DNA of 64,000 nucleotides from Nitrosomonas cryotolerans ATCC 49181 (GCF_900143275.1 NZ_FSRO01000001.1:1116001-1180000); one strand, 5' to 3'. Shown: positions 28,287 through 38,441, counted from the stretch's first letter. Translations and numbers: made by a program. The notes: generated from the letters alone by a model not told the origin.

Positions 28287-29030
28287 TTAACGTTTATTCG
28301 CAGTACAGCCAAAAAACTGGCTTAGTTTTTTTAGCATATCTGCTTCAGGCCAGTCCCACTGTAAACAGTATTCAGCGCCTAAGATTGGGTTTTTTATATC
28401 TGCTTCAATTTTCTTCTGTTCTGTAATAGTAGGCGATGCGAGTATCTCATCTTCATCACCGTGCCGGCAAAATATTCTGGCTGAGGCAATCGGACGCCCT
28501 TCTGGCAACTCTACGACAAAGCGCAATAATTTAGTGTCGATATCAATGATATGGGAGAGTGTTTCCTGCGTTTTTGTAAAGGCGTTTTTACAGTCGTATG
28601 ATAAGGTGATATCGAACGTCTCAGCAGTTTTCAGCTCGGGCGATAATTTCATCGATATATGAGTAACGCCATTTTCATCTCTTTGTTCTACTGGTGGATG
28701 ACCATTAATTTTGAAATTACTGATTGTTCCGGCAGAATGAATATTCTTGAACCATAATTCTGAATTAGTAGCATGATTAGTGGTGATTGTTTGTTTTTGT
28801 GTTTGCGTTGCCTGTCTTCCCTTGGTGTCGTAGATAGTGAGTATCTTTTCTAAGTGTGAAATTGTGAATGCAGATTTGTTCTGATGATACTGATCACGTA
28901 TCAATAATAGTGCACTGATAGAGAGGAATAATCCAATAACAATATAGTCGCTTAACAGAATAGTCAAAATTCCCAAAGTGCCAAGGAATACATTGATATA
29001 AAAAATAAGTTGGTTCGGTTTATCAAACAT
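28287..29030 (-). CDS. hypothetical membrane protein with a beta-rich soluble domain
   Basis: 247 residues. Two hydrophobic helices (about 8-25 and 28-44) precede a cytosolic or periplasmic domain of about 190 residues predicted to be beta-rich. Not recognised. It stands alone and converges on nfeD. No signal of transfer other than the neighbouring mobile element. Confidence 0.6.
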   Translation of the reverse strand: MFDKPNQLIFYINVFLGTLGILTILLSDYIVIGLFLSISALLLIRDQYHQNKSAFTISHLEKILTIYDTKGRQATQTQKQTITTNHATNSELWFKNIHSAGTISNFKINGHPPVEQRDENGVTHISMKLSPELKTAETFDITLSYDCKNAFTKTQETLSHIIDIDTKLLRFVVELPEGRPIASARIFCRHGDEDEILASPTITEQKKIEADIKNPILGAEYCLQWDWPEADMLKKLSQFFGCTANKR

Positions 29031-29246
29031 ACAGAGTTCCTTAATTATGAGGTATTACGTTACTACAGCATTCATCAGAGGGTGGAGTTTAGCAGAGAGA
29101 GACAGGCAAAAAAAGGAAGTACAAGGCACAAATATTTATCATCCCAACTTCCGGAAAACCCCGGTCTTAAGGCCGGGGATGGATAGGGAGTCAGCTTCGC
29201 TGATACTAAAGCCTGTTTTTTCACCTATTTCTGTTACAGTGTGTTA

Positions 29247-30380
29247 ATGGAAATTAAGCGCGCATACAAATTCAGGTTTTACCCAACTTTTGAGCAAGAA
29301 ACTATTCTGGCTCAAACATTCGGGTGTGCTCGGTTTGTCTATAATCGGATGTTGCGCGTTCGTTCTGATGCTTGGTATACCGAGAAAAAAAGAATCGGGT
29401 ATCATGCTACCTCCTCTTTGTTGACCGAGTTAAAAAAAGAGCCTGAATTTGAATGGCTGAACAAAGTTTCCAGTGTTCCTGTGCAGCAATCTCTCCGCCA
29501 CCTGCAAACGGCATTTGGTAATTTCTTTGCCAAACGAGCCAAATACCCGTCATTCAAAAGCAAGCATGAGAAGCAATCGGCTGAATACACGTCCAGCGCC
29601 TTCAAGTGGGACGGTAAGTCTCTGAAACTGGCGAAGATGAAAGATCCACTGAATATCAGATGGTCGCGCACCCTTCCTAAGGCAACAAAACTAGCGATTG
29701 CAACAGTCTCTAAAGACTCAGCGGGTCGATACCATGTTTCTATGCTTTGCGACGACTCTGTTGCGCGAAAGCCAAGGGTTAGCGGCAAAATCGGCATTGA
29801 CTTAGGATTAACGCACTTCGCTATTCTTTCTACGGGCGAGAAGATTGCGTCTCCTAACACGCTACGAAAGAATGAAACCAGGCTTGCTAAGCTGCAACGC
29901 AAGCTATCTAAAAAGCGCAAAGGGTCGGCCAATAGACAAAAAGCCAGACTGAAAGTAGCGCGACTACATGCAGGAATTGCTGATGCTCGTAAAGACTTTC
30001 TACATAAACTCTCAACACGGCTAGTGAACGAAAACCAAGTGATAGCTGTAGAGTCTTTAGCTGTTAGCAATATGAAGAAAAATCGTTGCCTCGCAAAATC
30101 AATTTCCGATGCAGGATGGGGTGAATTTGTGCGGCAATTAGAATACAAGTCGCTGTGGTACGGGCGAGAGCTTGTAGGTATTGACCGATGGTATCCAAGC
30201 AGCAAACGCTGCTCGGGATGTGGGCATACCGTAAACAAGATGCCTTTGAATGTGCGTGAATGGACTTGTCCGGAATGCGAATCAATCCATGATCGAGACA
30301 TCAACGCAGCGCGTAATGTTTTGGCCGCTGGACTGGCGGTGTCAGCCCTTGGAGAATCTATAAGTCCTGTTTGCATTTAG
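29247..30380 (+). CDS. tnpB: TnpB RNA-guided nuclease (solo element)
   Basis: 377 residues from the ATG at 29247. The RuvC triad is visible as D in GIDLGLTHF, E in AVESLAV and D in DRDINAARN, with a zinc ribbon CSGCG...CPEC. It is only distantly related to the TnpB of the twin IS elements, so it is a separate lineage. All catalytic residues are present. The relic at 24.2 kb is a closer relative of this one. Confidence 0.93.
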   Translation: MEIKRAYKFRFYPTFEQETILAQTFGCARFVYNRMLRVRSDAWYTEKKRIGYHATSSLLTELKKEPEFEWLNKVSSVPVQQSLRHLQTAFGNFFAKRAKYPSFKSKHEKQSAEYTSSAFKWDGKSLKLAKMKDPLNIRWSRTLPKATKLAIATVSKDSAGRYHVSMLCDDSVARKPRVSGKIGIDLGLTHFAILSTGEKIASPNTLRKNETRLAKLQRKLSKKRKGSANRQKARLKVARLHAGIADARKDFLHKLSTRLVNENQVIAVESLAVSNMKKNRCLAKSISDAGWGEFVRQLEYKSLWYGRELVGIDRWYPSSKRCSGCGHTVNKMPLNVREWTCPECESIHDRDINAARNVLAAGLAVSALGESISPVCI

Positions 30381-30442
30381 GTGCGTCCGGGTTGGATTCG
30401 TTGAATTGGGAATCCCCTTCGTTTACGGAGGGGAGCAGTCAA
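30290..30442 (+). ncRNA. candidate omega RNA of the solo tnpB element
   Basis: tnpB 3' end plus right end with its GC hairpin and terminal TCAA. The guide would begin at 30443. The 5' limit is a guess. Confidence 0.35.
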
Positions 30443-30564
30443 TCCAGTGTGCAGGATAAGATTGAGATAGGCAAATGTGCGATTAAAGCGGATAGGGAGA
30501 GCATCTGAATGGAGCAAAGGCGCACTGATTAATCAGAATATCGAAAAAATACGCCGTATTAGTT

Positions 30565-30624
30565 GAGATTTTTGCAAAGGCCCTCGCTAGAAGCTTTCAA
30601 CTATTGGAGTTTTGCAAAAGTCTC
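30565..30624 (-). repeat. MITE-like repeat, copy D (internally deleted, 60 bp)
   Basis: Reverse orientation. Both terminal repeats (GAGATTTTTGCAAAG and TTTTGCAAAAGTCTC) are present, but about 29 bases of the centre are missing. The rest of the 524-base gap (30443-30966) shows nothing else recognisable. Confidence 0.8.
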
Positions 30625-30966
30625 CGGTTTTATTTACAAGCATAGAAGAGCAAAATAGCAAAGAAGCAAAAGAGATCAGTATTTTTAATATTTCAGCGAG
30701 AATACTCATTTCTTTGAACTTGTCACATTGCTTATTTCATTTTAGACTTGACCATTAGCTTATAAAATCAATTGAAAGAAATAGCTTTACAAAAGAACAG
30801 GAGAGTCGAGCACACAGGGGAGATTATGATTGACCTGAGATGTGCACAATCTATTTCTAGTAATTTAAATATTGGATATCCAGTTTTCAAGCGATATATA
30901 ATGGATACAAAAGATGGGTGAGCAGTTATTTTTATACGCAGCCAGGATTAATGGGATCATATATTA

Positions 30967-31626
30967 ATGAATAATCAGTTACTTTCTGATATTAGTGTGG
31001 GTTCGTGGGTGAAGGATGGACCCGTTACAATGAGCAATTTGATTGGTTCAGTTGTGCTGGTGGAGGTTTTTCAGGTTAATTGTCCGGGTTGTTTTCTCTA
31101 TGCGTTGCCGAAAGCAATTCAATTGCATGAAAAATATCAGAAACAAGGTTTGATTACTATTGGGTTGGCGACAGCGTTTGAAGATTATGATAAAAATACG
31201 CTAGAAAATTTACAGCGATTGGTCGAAACCGGTGAAGTGATTGGGCAGACTTTCAAAGCACTGCGCCAACGCGATATGCTGGTTCATGATAAGCTGGGTT
31301 GGCAATTGCCATTCGCAGTCGGGATGGATCGAGTCGTGCGGGATACGGAGCCTGTAACAGACGAGAGAGTGCTGCGTTATGCATGCAAATTACTTCCGGA
31401 ATTTCAGACACTTCCCGAAGAAAAAAGGCAAGCCATGCTGAATCAAATTAAAAATTATCTAGAGCAAAAAACCATGAAAGCTGAGACTTTCGAGCGGTTT
31501 TCTTTGCAAGGGACACCTTCATCAATTTTATTCGATCGGCGAGGTCAACTTAAAGATATATCGTTTGGTCAAATGGTTCATCAGGAATCCCTGATCGAGC
31601 ATTGTTTGTCACAATCAGTTGATTAA
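30967..31626 (+). CDS. thioredoxin-fold (AhpC/TlpA-like) protein with CPGC motif
   Basis: 219 residues. After a short N-terminus comes VLVEVFQVNCPGCFLYALPKA, the redox CxxC of a TlpA/AhpC-like thioredoxin fold, with the cis-proline region GTPSSILFDRRG near the C-terminus. An insert of about 80 helical residues (EEKRQAMLNQ) separates the halves. No signal peptide is seen, so it is probably cytosolic. The partner is unknown. It stands alone. Confidence 0.75.
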   Translation: MNNQLLSDISVGSWVKDGPVTMSNLIGSVVLVEVFQVNCPGCFLYALPKAIQLHEKYQKQGLITIGLATAFEDYDKNTLENLQRLVETGEVIGQTFKALRQRDMLVHDKLGWQLPFAVGMDRVVRDTEPVTDERVLRYACKLLPEFQTLPEEKRQAMLNQIKNYLEQKTMKAETFERFSLQGTPSSILFDRRGQLKDISFGQMVHQESLIEHCLSQSVD

Positions 31627-31946
31627 TAACAGTCTTTATGCAGTTAGCTATAATTTATGGACTGGTTAATTTAATCCCAATTTTTTCTAATCACTCTATA
31701 TAAATCTTTCTTGATCAATTCATAAGGATAATCCAGGCGGCTACCATAGTAACCGGGAGAGTGATCAGTATCTGAATAAGTGTGTTTCCTCTTAATACTT
31801 CATTGTCCATGGTTCAGTATGCTGTGTAATTGATTGAGTGCTTTTCACTTGACATATTTTACCGACTTGAACGCGTCTCCCCAGCATTTTTCTTTTCGAG
31901 CAGTAAATACGATGCATTCATCTCTCATGTTCTTCTTAACATTGTT

Positions 31947-32057
31947 AAGACCGCTGCATAACTGGTTATCTCGGGCTGGACAAGGTTTTTAAGTGCTTGA
32001 TTTATCAATGCTGCAAGTAATCAGAAAAGTTCAAAAATACAGTTATGCAGCGGTCTT
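31947..32057. repeat. 111-bp miniature element with perfect 18-bp inverted ends
   Basis: AAGACCGCTGCATAACTG (31947-31964) and its exact complement CAGTTATGCAGCGGTCTT (32040-32057) bound a non-coding 75-base core. Unrelated to the 89-bp family; it looks like a MITE derived from an insertion sequence not present in the window. Only one copy was seen. The other 300 bases of this gap (31627-31946) show nothing. Confidence 0.75.
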
Positions 32058-32282
32058 TTGTTATTTGTTTCTGCTGTTCAGAAACGACTTCTTTATCAGG
32101 TAATTTAGTTAATTTCGATACCATTGAATTGATTGCAGGTGCTGCATTTATTGAATTTGCCTCCATGGATCAGCGGGCATCCCCAGAGAGGTTGCGAGCC
32201 TGTTGTAGAGAAGAAAAAGTAAGTTGAATCCGCCCTTTAATAACCGGTTAAAAGGCATGGTGGCGATCTGCTTCTATTCCTT

Positions 32283-32371
32283 GAGGCTTTTTCAAAACCC
32301 CAATAGTTGAAAAGTTAACCCTTTATAATCAATAGTTGAAAACTTCTAGCAAGGACCTTTTCAAAGGTCTC
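32283..32371 (+). repeat. 89-bp MITE-like repeat, copy E
   Basis: Forward copy ending 11 bases after the hydrolase stop codon's side (32383). Read on the minus strand it lies immediately downstream of that gene and could act as its transcript-ending hairpin. Confidence 0.85.
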
Positions 32372-32382
32372 TCTTTGTTTTT

Positions 32383-33282
32383 TCACATAACATTGTAATT
32401 GTCCGGTAACAGCCCTTTACACCATGTTTCAATTGCTTGTCGTACTTCATTTGGTTTTTCGGTCAATGGCCAGTGATGGCAATTTACGGTTACTATCTGA
32501 TTGTGCGGGAATCCTTGAGCAACTACTTGTGTTTGCGCGATGTCCGTAAAGACTGTACCCGTTGACAGCAGCACCAGTACTGGGGACTGAATTGTTGACG
32601 CGAGTGGCACGGGTCTAAACATCTCGGCTAATTCCTGTAGGTAGTGGGCGGTGTGAAATGTGTGTAGATCTGCCCAGATGGAGCGATAGCGTCGAATAAA
32701 TTTACGCTCCAGTGCGGGTTCGAGAAGAGACTGGCGTGTGATTTTATCAAGTGTATACAGGTCTAGCAATGGAATATGAGTACGCCGTAATCCAATAGCA
32801 TTAATCGCACGAACGAATTGTGCAATCCATGTGAATAGAGGATGGTAACGTGCCAGCCATTGCCATTTGTTTTGTAATGCTTGATAAAACACTGGATCAA
32901 TTAAGGCCAAGGCCTGTACTCGTGATGCATGCGTACTACCAAAATGCAATGCAACCTGTGCGCCAAGACTATGACCGATCAGTACTGCTTGTGCATAGTT
33001 TTGGGTATCGAGTAATGCAACCAGATCATCGCTCCATAGCTCTAATCCAATTCGACCACAGGTTTTTGAATCACCATGCCCCCGCAGGTCAATACGGATG
33101 ATGTCCCACTGTGATTTAAGTTGTGTGTTGATGAGAAACTCGGTCCATCGCGTCATATTGCTGGCTAGCCCATGCAACAATACGATAGCGCGTTGCCCAG
33201 GCATTTGCTCTGCTCGAGTTAAACCGTACATGATTTTGACATGATCAGGTCGTATCAGAGAATAAATTGTTTCAGTCATCAT
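32383..33282 (-). CDS. alpha/beta hydrolase
   Basis: 299 residues. The nucleophile elbow is GHSLGA, the oxyanion region VLLHGLASN, and the likely acid and histidine lie in the last 80 residues (CHHWPLTEKP). The fold is that of esterases and haloperoxidase-like hydrolases; the substrate is unknown. No signal peptide, so cytosolic. Flanked on both sides by MITE copies (E and F). Confidence 0.85.
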   Translation of the reverse strand: MMTETIYSLIRPDHVKIMYGLTRAEQMPGQRAIVLLHGLASNMTRWTEFLINTQLKSQWDIIRIDLRGHGDSKTCGRIGLELWSDDLVALLDTQNYAQAVLIGHSLGAQVALHFGSTHASRVQALALIDPVFYQALQNKWQWLARYHPLFTWIAQFVRAINAIGLRRTHIPLLDLYTLDKITRQSLLEPALERKFIRRYRSIWADLHTFHTAHYLQELAEMFRPVPLASTIQSPVLVLLSTGTVFTDIAQTQVVAQGFPHNQIVTVNCHHWPLTEKPNEVRQAIETWCKGLLPDNYNVM

Positions 33283-33378
33283 GATTATTAGACAGGATAA
33301 ATAATGTGACGCTGATGACTGCCAGATAGTTCTCGGCGAGGATCTTAGTCTTTGTTACTGAATAACGGTAATCATAGA

Positions 33379-33467
33379 GGGGCCTTTGCAAAACCCCAAT
33401 GGTTGAAAAATTAACTTTTTATAATCAATAGCTGAAAACTTATAGCGAGGGTTTTTGCAAGAGCCTC
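33379..33467 (+). repeat. 89-bp MITE-like repeat, copy F
   Basis: Forward copy with decayed ends (GGGGCC for GAGACC, GAGCCTC for AAGTCTC), so an older insertion. It lies between the divergent hydrolase and GFA genes. Confidence 0.8.
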
Positions 33468-33578
33468 ATAGAATATGCGATCTCCATACATCCTGGCTTG
33501 GTTCAATTCGAAACGTTTAAACTATTAGAAAAATGGAGTTTTATGATGAATGCAACAGGCTTGTTTTAGGAGAATAAT

Positions 33579-33992
33579 GTGATCTATAAAGGAAGTTGCC
33601 ATTGTGGTGCGATTACTTTTGAAGTTGAAGCCCCTGAGCATCTGGAAGTGAAAGACTGCAATTGCTCTATTTGTGTTAAATCAGGATTTCTTCACCTTAT
33701 CTTGCCACTGAGTAAATTCAAATTAAATTCAGGTGCAGATAAATTAGAAACATATACATTTAATACGAACATTGCTAAACATACCTTTTGTAGGATTTGT
33801 GGTATCAAACCTTTTTATGTGCCTCGTTCTAATCCTGATGGTATTGATGTAAATGTTCGTTGTTTGGATATGCGTCCGAAATCAATTAACACGACTCCAT
33901 TTGATGGAAAAAATTGGGAGAAAAATGTGCATCAAATTATCGATAAGAGTGAAGAGGTAGCCCGAAATAGCCTGAATGACGATCTTGCATGA
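33579..33992 (+). CDS. GFA-family (glutathione-dependent formaldehyde-activating-like) protein
   Basis: 137 residues with the zinc-binding pattern of the family: GSCHCGAITFE, CNCSICVKSG and TFCRICGIKPFY. The family includes enzymes that bind S-hydroxymethylglutathione, but most members are uncharacterised. The start is GTG, chosen for the GGAG ribosome site 8 bases upstream. Monocistronic. Confidence 0.88.
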   Translation: MIYKGSCHCGAITFEVEAPEHLEVKDCNCSICVKSGFLHLILPLSKFKLNSGADKLETYTFNTNIAKHTFCRICGIKPFYVPRSNPDGIDVNVRCLDMRPKSINTTPFDGKNWEKNVHQIIDKSEEVARNSLNDDLA

Positions 33993-34543
33993 TGATTGAA
34001 ATGGAATAGGCTAGATATAATCATTAATAGCATGGTGATTTCTTATCATTCATTTTTTATTCTGTTATAGCTGGGAGCAGGTGGTCGGTGCCCAATTAAT
34101 TAATTGATCTCATGAATAGTTTTAATTCTGTAGTATGCGAGGTAAGCATTCCTATTTATTTTTGCCGAGCGGTTACAGGATCAAGTGCATAATGATACGG
34201 CTAGAGAATATTGGCCAGAATGGTTAAGAACTAGGGATAGCCTTTCGATACCAGCGGTAATGTTGTTTGGTCTGATTGGTTTGTTAGCCCTGCATTGATG
34301 ATTGGAGGGTTTGAATGTACTAACAAGATATATGGAAAAATAATGACTGTGCATCCTGCGACTGGATTGAAACGGGAGCTTCACCATGTCAGATAAAATG
34401 GATAGTCGATCGTGCAGGCTGTACAAATGATATGGTAATAGTAGGTAACCGTCAGGTCTGGTAATCAAAAAAGGCAATGTAAGAATATCCGATGACATAC
34501 AGAAATTAGGATTAATTTTCGTCAACGTCACGAGGAGAATTCA
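33993..34543. other. intergenic, nothing recognised
   Basis: 551 AT-rich bases upstream of the hybrid kinase. No promoter, repeat, or RNA stands out. A minus-strand open frame here (34181-34531) has no support. Confidence 0.45.
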
Positions 34544-37500
34544 GTGGGATTTAACTCTCTTACCCAGCGTTTTGCGGTTTGGTTCACATTGGTTTCACTG
34601 TTGCCAATATTGCTGATTGGTAATATCGGGCTACATATTTTTGTAACCGAAATTCAAAAAACAGCTATTCAGAAGGTTTCTGCCGTTGCTGATAAAAAGG
34701 TCGAACAGATTGATACTTATCTGCTTGAACGACTCCTTGATGCAAGCTTGCTACATAATACCAGCGCGACACGGAGTGCAATGCGTGAACTCGCCGCAGC
34801 TTTTATTCAGGATGGGGCCGAGTCAGATGCTTATCGCCAACTTGATGCACGCTATCGTGAGCATTTCAGACGCTTTACTGAAGAGGCGGACTATTACGAT
34901 CTGTTTTTGATTTCTCCGCAAGGTACAATCGTATATTCACAAAGTCATGAATCTGATTTTGCTACTAATCTATTAACCGGTCCTTATCGTGATACGGGGC
35001 TAGCCAGAGTGGCTCGTCGTGCATTAGATAAAAGAGAAGGTAGTATCTCAGATTTTGAATATTATGGGCCATCACATGGCGCAATCGCTGCATTTATTGC
35101 ATTTCCGATTGTGATTCAGGATGTGGTCGAAGGCGTGCTGGCGCTGCAAATTTATAGTGAGCGCGTATTTGAGGTGTTATCTAATAATGTGGGTCTTGGA
35201 ATGAGTGGCGAAACGGTTGTGGCGCGTATCCAGGACGAGCAAACCGCACTGGTAATGGCTCCTTTAAAATATGACCCTGATGCGGCATTGAAGCGTCAAA
35301 TTCCATTGAATAGTCCTCCTCTTTCTACAGCCATTCATAACGCTTTATATGGTGGTTCTGGTGGTGCACTTACGATTGATTATCGTGGTAAAGAAGTTGT
35401 TGCAGCCTGGCGTCACTTATCGCGCATGAACTGGGGCATGGTAGTACAAATGGATGTGGACGAAGCATTCGCACCTATTTATCGTGTGCGTATATTTGGT
35501 TTATTGATTATGGGCCTCACATTACTGGCTGTCATTTTTGGCGCCATTTTATTCAATCGTCGAGTCGTTATACCGATAAAAAAATTAAATCAAAGTGCGT
35601 TGGATGTTGCTGCAGGTAATTTGCATCAACGTGCTCTTGTCGAAGGCTGGAATGAAATGGGACAACTGGCTCATACGTTTAATGATATGACAGTCCGTTT
35701 GAATGCAAGCAATCAGGAACGCCGGGCAGCTGAACAGAATCTTCGTCAACTTAACCAGGAACTCGAGAATAGGGTTGTTGCGCGCACCTATGAATTAGAA
35801 TGTGCCAACGAATTTCTGGCGATTAAGGAAGAAGAAATGCGCTCGGTTGTTGAGCATATGGTTGATTGTGTGGTTACTACGGATGAAAAAGGGGTCATTC
35901 TTCTAGCTAATCCAGTCATGGAGAAATTATTCGGCTATACCCATGACGAAATAGTAGGAAAAAATGTTTCGCTGTTAATGCCGGAACCTGACCGCAGTAA
36001 ACATGACAGTTACATGAAAAGATATTGTCAGGCTGGATATGGACAGGAATATGTAGGTCGTCCTTATATCCCGGGTTCACATGGTATTGGTCGTGGGCGT
36101 GAGGTAGAGGGAATTCACAAGAATGGCGAGCGGATTGCATTATATCTTGCGGTGAGTGAGTATTTCGTAGGGGAAGAACGACATTTTACCGGTGTGATGC
36201 GGGATATTCGGGAACATGTGCTGATGATGAAAGATCTGAAGCAAGCCAGAATTGAAGCTGAACAGGCGAATAAGGCTAAATCCGCGTTCCTTGCGGCCAT
36301 GAGCCATGAGATCCGTACCCCCATGAATGGTGTTATCGGTATGGTCGATGTGTTGAGACAAAGCAGTCTCAGCGGTTATCAAATGGAGATGGCTAATCTG
36401 ATTCGTGAATCCGCTTATGCTTTACTGGACATCATTGAGGATATTCTTGATTTTTCTAAGATTGAAGCGGGTAAGCTGGAAATAGAAAACATTCTCTTTC
36501 CATTACCCGCCGTTGTGGAAAAAGCCTGCGGTATGTTAGCACACCTGGCGTTAAGCAAAGGCGTGGAGCTTACCTTGTTTATTGATCCCACTATACCAGC
36601 AAAGGTATTGGGAGACCCTTTACGCTTGCGTCAAGTGTTAGTTAATATTGTTAATAATGCCATCAAGTTTTCCAGTAAACAAGAAAAAGCAGGCAAGGTA
36701 TCAGTCAGGGTACTGCTAACCGAATCTGATTCAGATCAGATTGTGGTTACGTTTCAGATAACTGATAATGGTATTGGTATGGACAAAGAGATGCGAGAAA
36801 AACTCTTTAGCTCTTTTACACAGGGGGATACTTCAACCACGCGTCGCTTTGGTGGTACTGGCTTAGGATTGGCTATTTCTCATCGTCTGGTGAAACTGAT
36901 GGATGCGGAAATTGCAGTACAGAGCCAGCCTGAACAAGGGGCTACTTTTACCATAGAATTTCCATTTAAGCTGTTGCCGGAAAGTTCAGTGGCTGACGGT
37001 CAAATCTTTGATCTAACCGGGTTGTCCTGTTTGGTATATGGTGATACTGAAGGTTTGAGTGATGATTTGTCTATTTACTTGAAAAATGCGGGTGCGAGAG
37101 TTAAACGACTATCTGATCTGACCACAGCCTGTAATGAAATTAAGAAGCTGGATTCTGGTTTGTGGTTAGTTGTCATTGATGCGGGATATGAAACACCACC
37201 GATTGAGGAATTGTGCGCAGCTTTTGTTAACCGAGACAGTTCAAAGCAACATACAGCTAAGGGTAAGTCCAGTGCGCGAGAATCGAATGTCGATCCACAT
37301 TTTATTATTATTAAACGTGGTCGCCGTCGTCAAGCGCGTATTGAAGGCATTGATGTTGTCACGCTGGATGGGGACGTCATGTATCGTGAGTCTTTACTAC
37401 GGGCGATGGCGATGGCTGCTGGCAGAGTACAGGAAAGCGAGACAAATGAAGCATTAGTTGGTGCAGCTAAATCAGCGCCGGTTCCGCCTTCACGTGAGGA

Positions 37501-38302
37501 AGCTTTGGAACAAGGGAAACTTATATTGGTTGCTGAGGACAATGAGATCAATCAGAAAGTGATACGCCAGCAGCTGACTTTGCTTGGTTATGCGGCGGAT
37601 ATTGCAGATGATGGGCGTGATGCGCTAAAGCGGTGGCAAAACGGTGGTTATGCCTTATTATTTACGGACCTGCATATGCCTGAAATGGATGGTTTTCAAT
37701 TGACGAAGGCGATCCGTGCCGATGAGAAAGAGCACCAGCATATTCCAATTATTGCATTGACTGCTAACGCGTTGAAAGATGAAAAGGAACACTGTCTCAG
37801 CTTTGGTATGGATGATTATTTGAGCAAGCCGGTACAGCTTACAGATTTGCAATCCATGTTAGAAAAATATTTGTCGCGCAGTAAATCTGATTCAAACCTA
37901 GAAGATTTAAATTCTGCTGTGACGCCTGATGCTGCAGTGTCTACCACCAAGGTAGCAAAGTCAGTAGCGGCAACGGTAGACATACATATTCTCGAAGAGC
38001 TTGTAGGGGATGACCCAGCAACAATTAGGGAATTGCTGCAGAATTTTCGTATTAGTGCAGAAGATATAGCGAAAGAATTGCATGCGGCTTTTCAAGCAGA
38101 GGAATTTGGAACTTTGAGTTCGGTAGCACATAAGCTGAAGTCATCAGCCCGTGCTGTTGGTGCGACAGCGCTGGGTGAATTGTGTGCAGAAATGGAACAG
38201 GCTGGTAAGAAAAATGACGGGATGGCACTTTCAGAACTGTTACCTCGTTTTGATACAGAGATGGCTGCTGTCGAAGCTTACCTTGAATCATTGTCAAAAT
38301 AG
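34544..38302 (+). CDS. BarA/TorS-type hybrid sensor histidine kinase
   Basis: 1,252 residues: membrane helix (about 12-32), a large periplasmic sensor probably of the dCache type (33-315), a second helix (316-337), HAMP (338-390), a PAS domain (about 430-550, DCVVTTDEKGVILLANPVMEKLFGY), HisKA with H588 in MSHEIRTPMNG, HATPase (DNGIGM near 741, GGTGLGLAIS near 770), a degenerate receiver-like domain (about 825-960), a true receiver with D1042 in TDLHMPEMDG, and an HPt domain with H1196. So it contains the whole phosphorelay except the output protein. Start GTG with a GAGGAG ribosome site. No response regulator nearby. Confidence 0.93.
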   Translation: MGFNSLTQRFAVWFTLVSLLPILLIGNIGLHIFVTEIQKTAIQKVSAVADKKVEQIDTYLLERLLDASLLHNTSATRSAMRELAAAFIQDGAESDAYRQLDARYREHFRRFTEEADYYDLFLISPQGTIVYSQSHESDFATNLLTGPYRDTGLARVARRALDKREGSISDFEYYGPSHGAIAAFIAFPIVIQDVVEGVLALQIYSERVFEVLSNNVGLGMSGETVVARIQDEQTALVMAPLKYDPDAALKRQIPLNSPPLSTAIHNALYGGSGGALTIDYRGKEVVAAWRHLSRMNWGMVVQMDVDEAFAPIYRVRIFGLLIMGLTLLAVIFGAILFNRRVVIPIKKLNQSALDVAAGNLHQRALVEGWNEMGQLAHTFNDMTVRLNASNQERRAAEQNLRQLNQELENRVVARTYELECANEFLAIKEEEMRSVVEHMVDCVVTTDEKGVILLANPVMEKLFGYTHDEIVGKNVSLLMPEPDRSKHDSYMKRYCQAGYGQEYVGRPYIPGSHGIGRGREVEGIHKNGERIALYLAVSEYFVGEERHFTGVMRDIREHVLMMKDLKQARIEAEQANKAKSAFLAAMSHEIRTPMNGVIGMVDVLRQSSLSGYQMEMANLIRESAYALLDIIEDILDFSKIEAGKLEIENILFPLPAVVEKACGMLAHLALSKGVELTLFIDPTIPAKVLGDPLRLRQVLVNIVNNAIKFSSKQEKAGKVSVRVLLTESDSDQIVVTFQITDNGIGMDKEMREKLFSSFTQGDTSTTRRFGGTGLGLAISHRLVKLMDAEIAVQSQPEQGATFTIEFPFKLLPESSVADGQIFDLTGLSCLVYGDTEGLSDDLSIYLKNAGARVKRLSDLTTACNEIKKLDSGLWLVVIDAGYETPPIEELCAAFVNRDSSKQHTAKGKSSARESNVDPHFIIIKRGRRRQARIEGIDVVTLDGDVMYRESLLRAMAMAAGRVQESETNEALVGAAKSAPVPPSREEALEQGKLILVAEDNEINQKVIRQQLTLLGYAADIADDGRDALKRWQNGGYALLFTDLHMPEMDGFQLTKAIRADEKEHQHIPIIALTANALKDEKEHCLSFGMDDYLSKPVQLTDLQSMLEKYLSRSKSDSNLEDLNSAVTPDAAVSTTKVAKSVAATVDIHILEELVGDDPATIRELLQNFRISAEDIAKELHAAFQAEEFGTLSSVAHKLKSSARAVGATALGELCAEMEQAGKKNDGMALSELLPRFDTEMAAVEAYLESLSK

Positions 38303-38441
38303 GAAGCGGATCTGTTTTCTATGGATTGTTGTGATTTAAGCTGTCTTTAATTAACCAGTCTGACATAAAATTCATATTCTGAAATAATTTTGCTACATAA
38401 TTTGTAATTTTAATCAGGCAATACTGGAGGAAGGTGAAAGT

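Larger units (their letters stand above)
29140..30442 (+). mobile_element. solo tnpB element (IS1341-type, IS200/IS605 family)
   Basis: A 1,303-bp element with tnpB but no tnpA. The left end follows TTTAT (29135-29139) and carries a CCCCGG/CCGGGG hairpin near 29161-29178. The right end has a CCCCTTC/GGAGGGG hairpin and finishes in TCAA at 30439-30442. The same flank and end as in the two IS608-like copies imply that it can be moved by a TnpA of that kind. Confidence 0.85.

Noticed and set aside
29402-30376. 324-residue open frame opposite the solo tnpB
   Set aside because: It is the exact complement of a tnpB with all catalytic motifs; its protein is Ser/Arg-rich and matches nothing.
32045-32227. 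60-residue open frame
   Set aside because: It begins inside the terminal repeat of the 111-bp miniature element and has no ribosome site.
34181-34531. 116-residue minus-strand open frame upstream of the hybrid kinase
   Set aside because: No ribosome site, no recognisable family, low-complexity composition.
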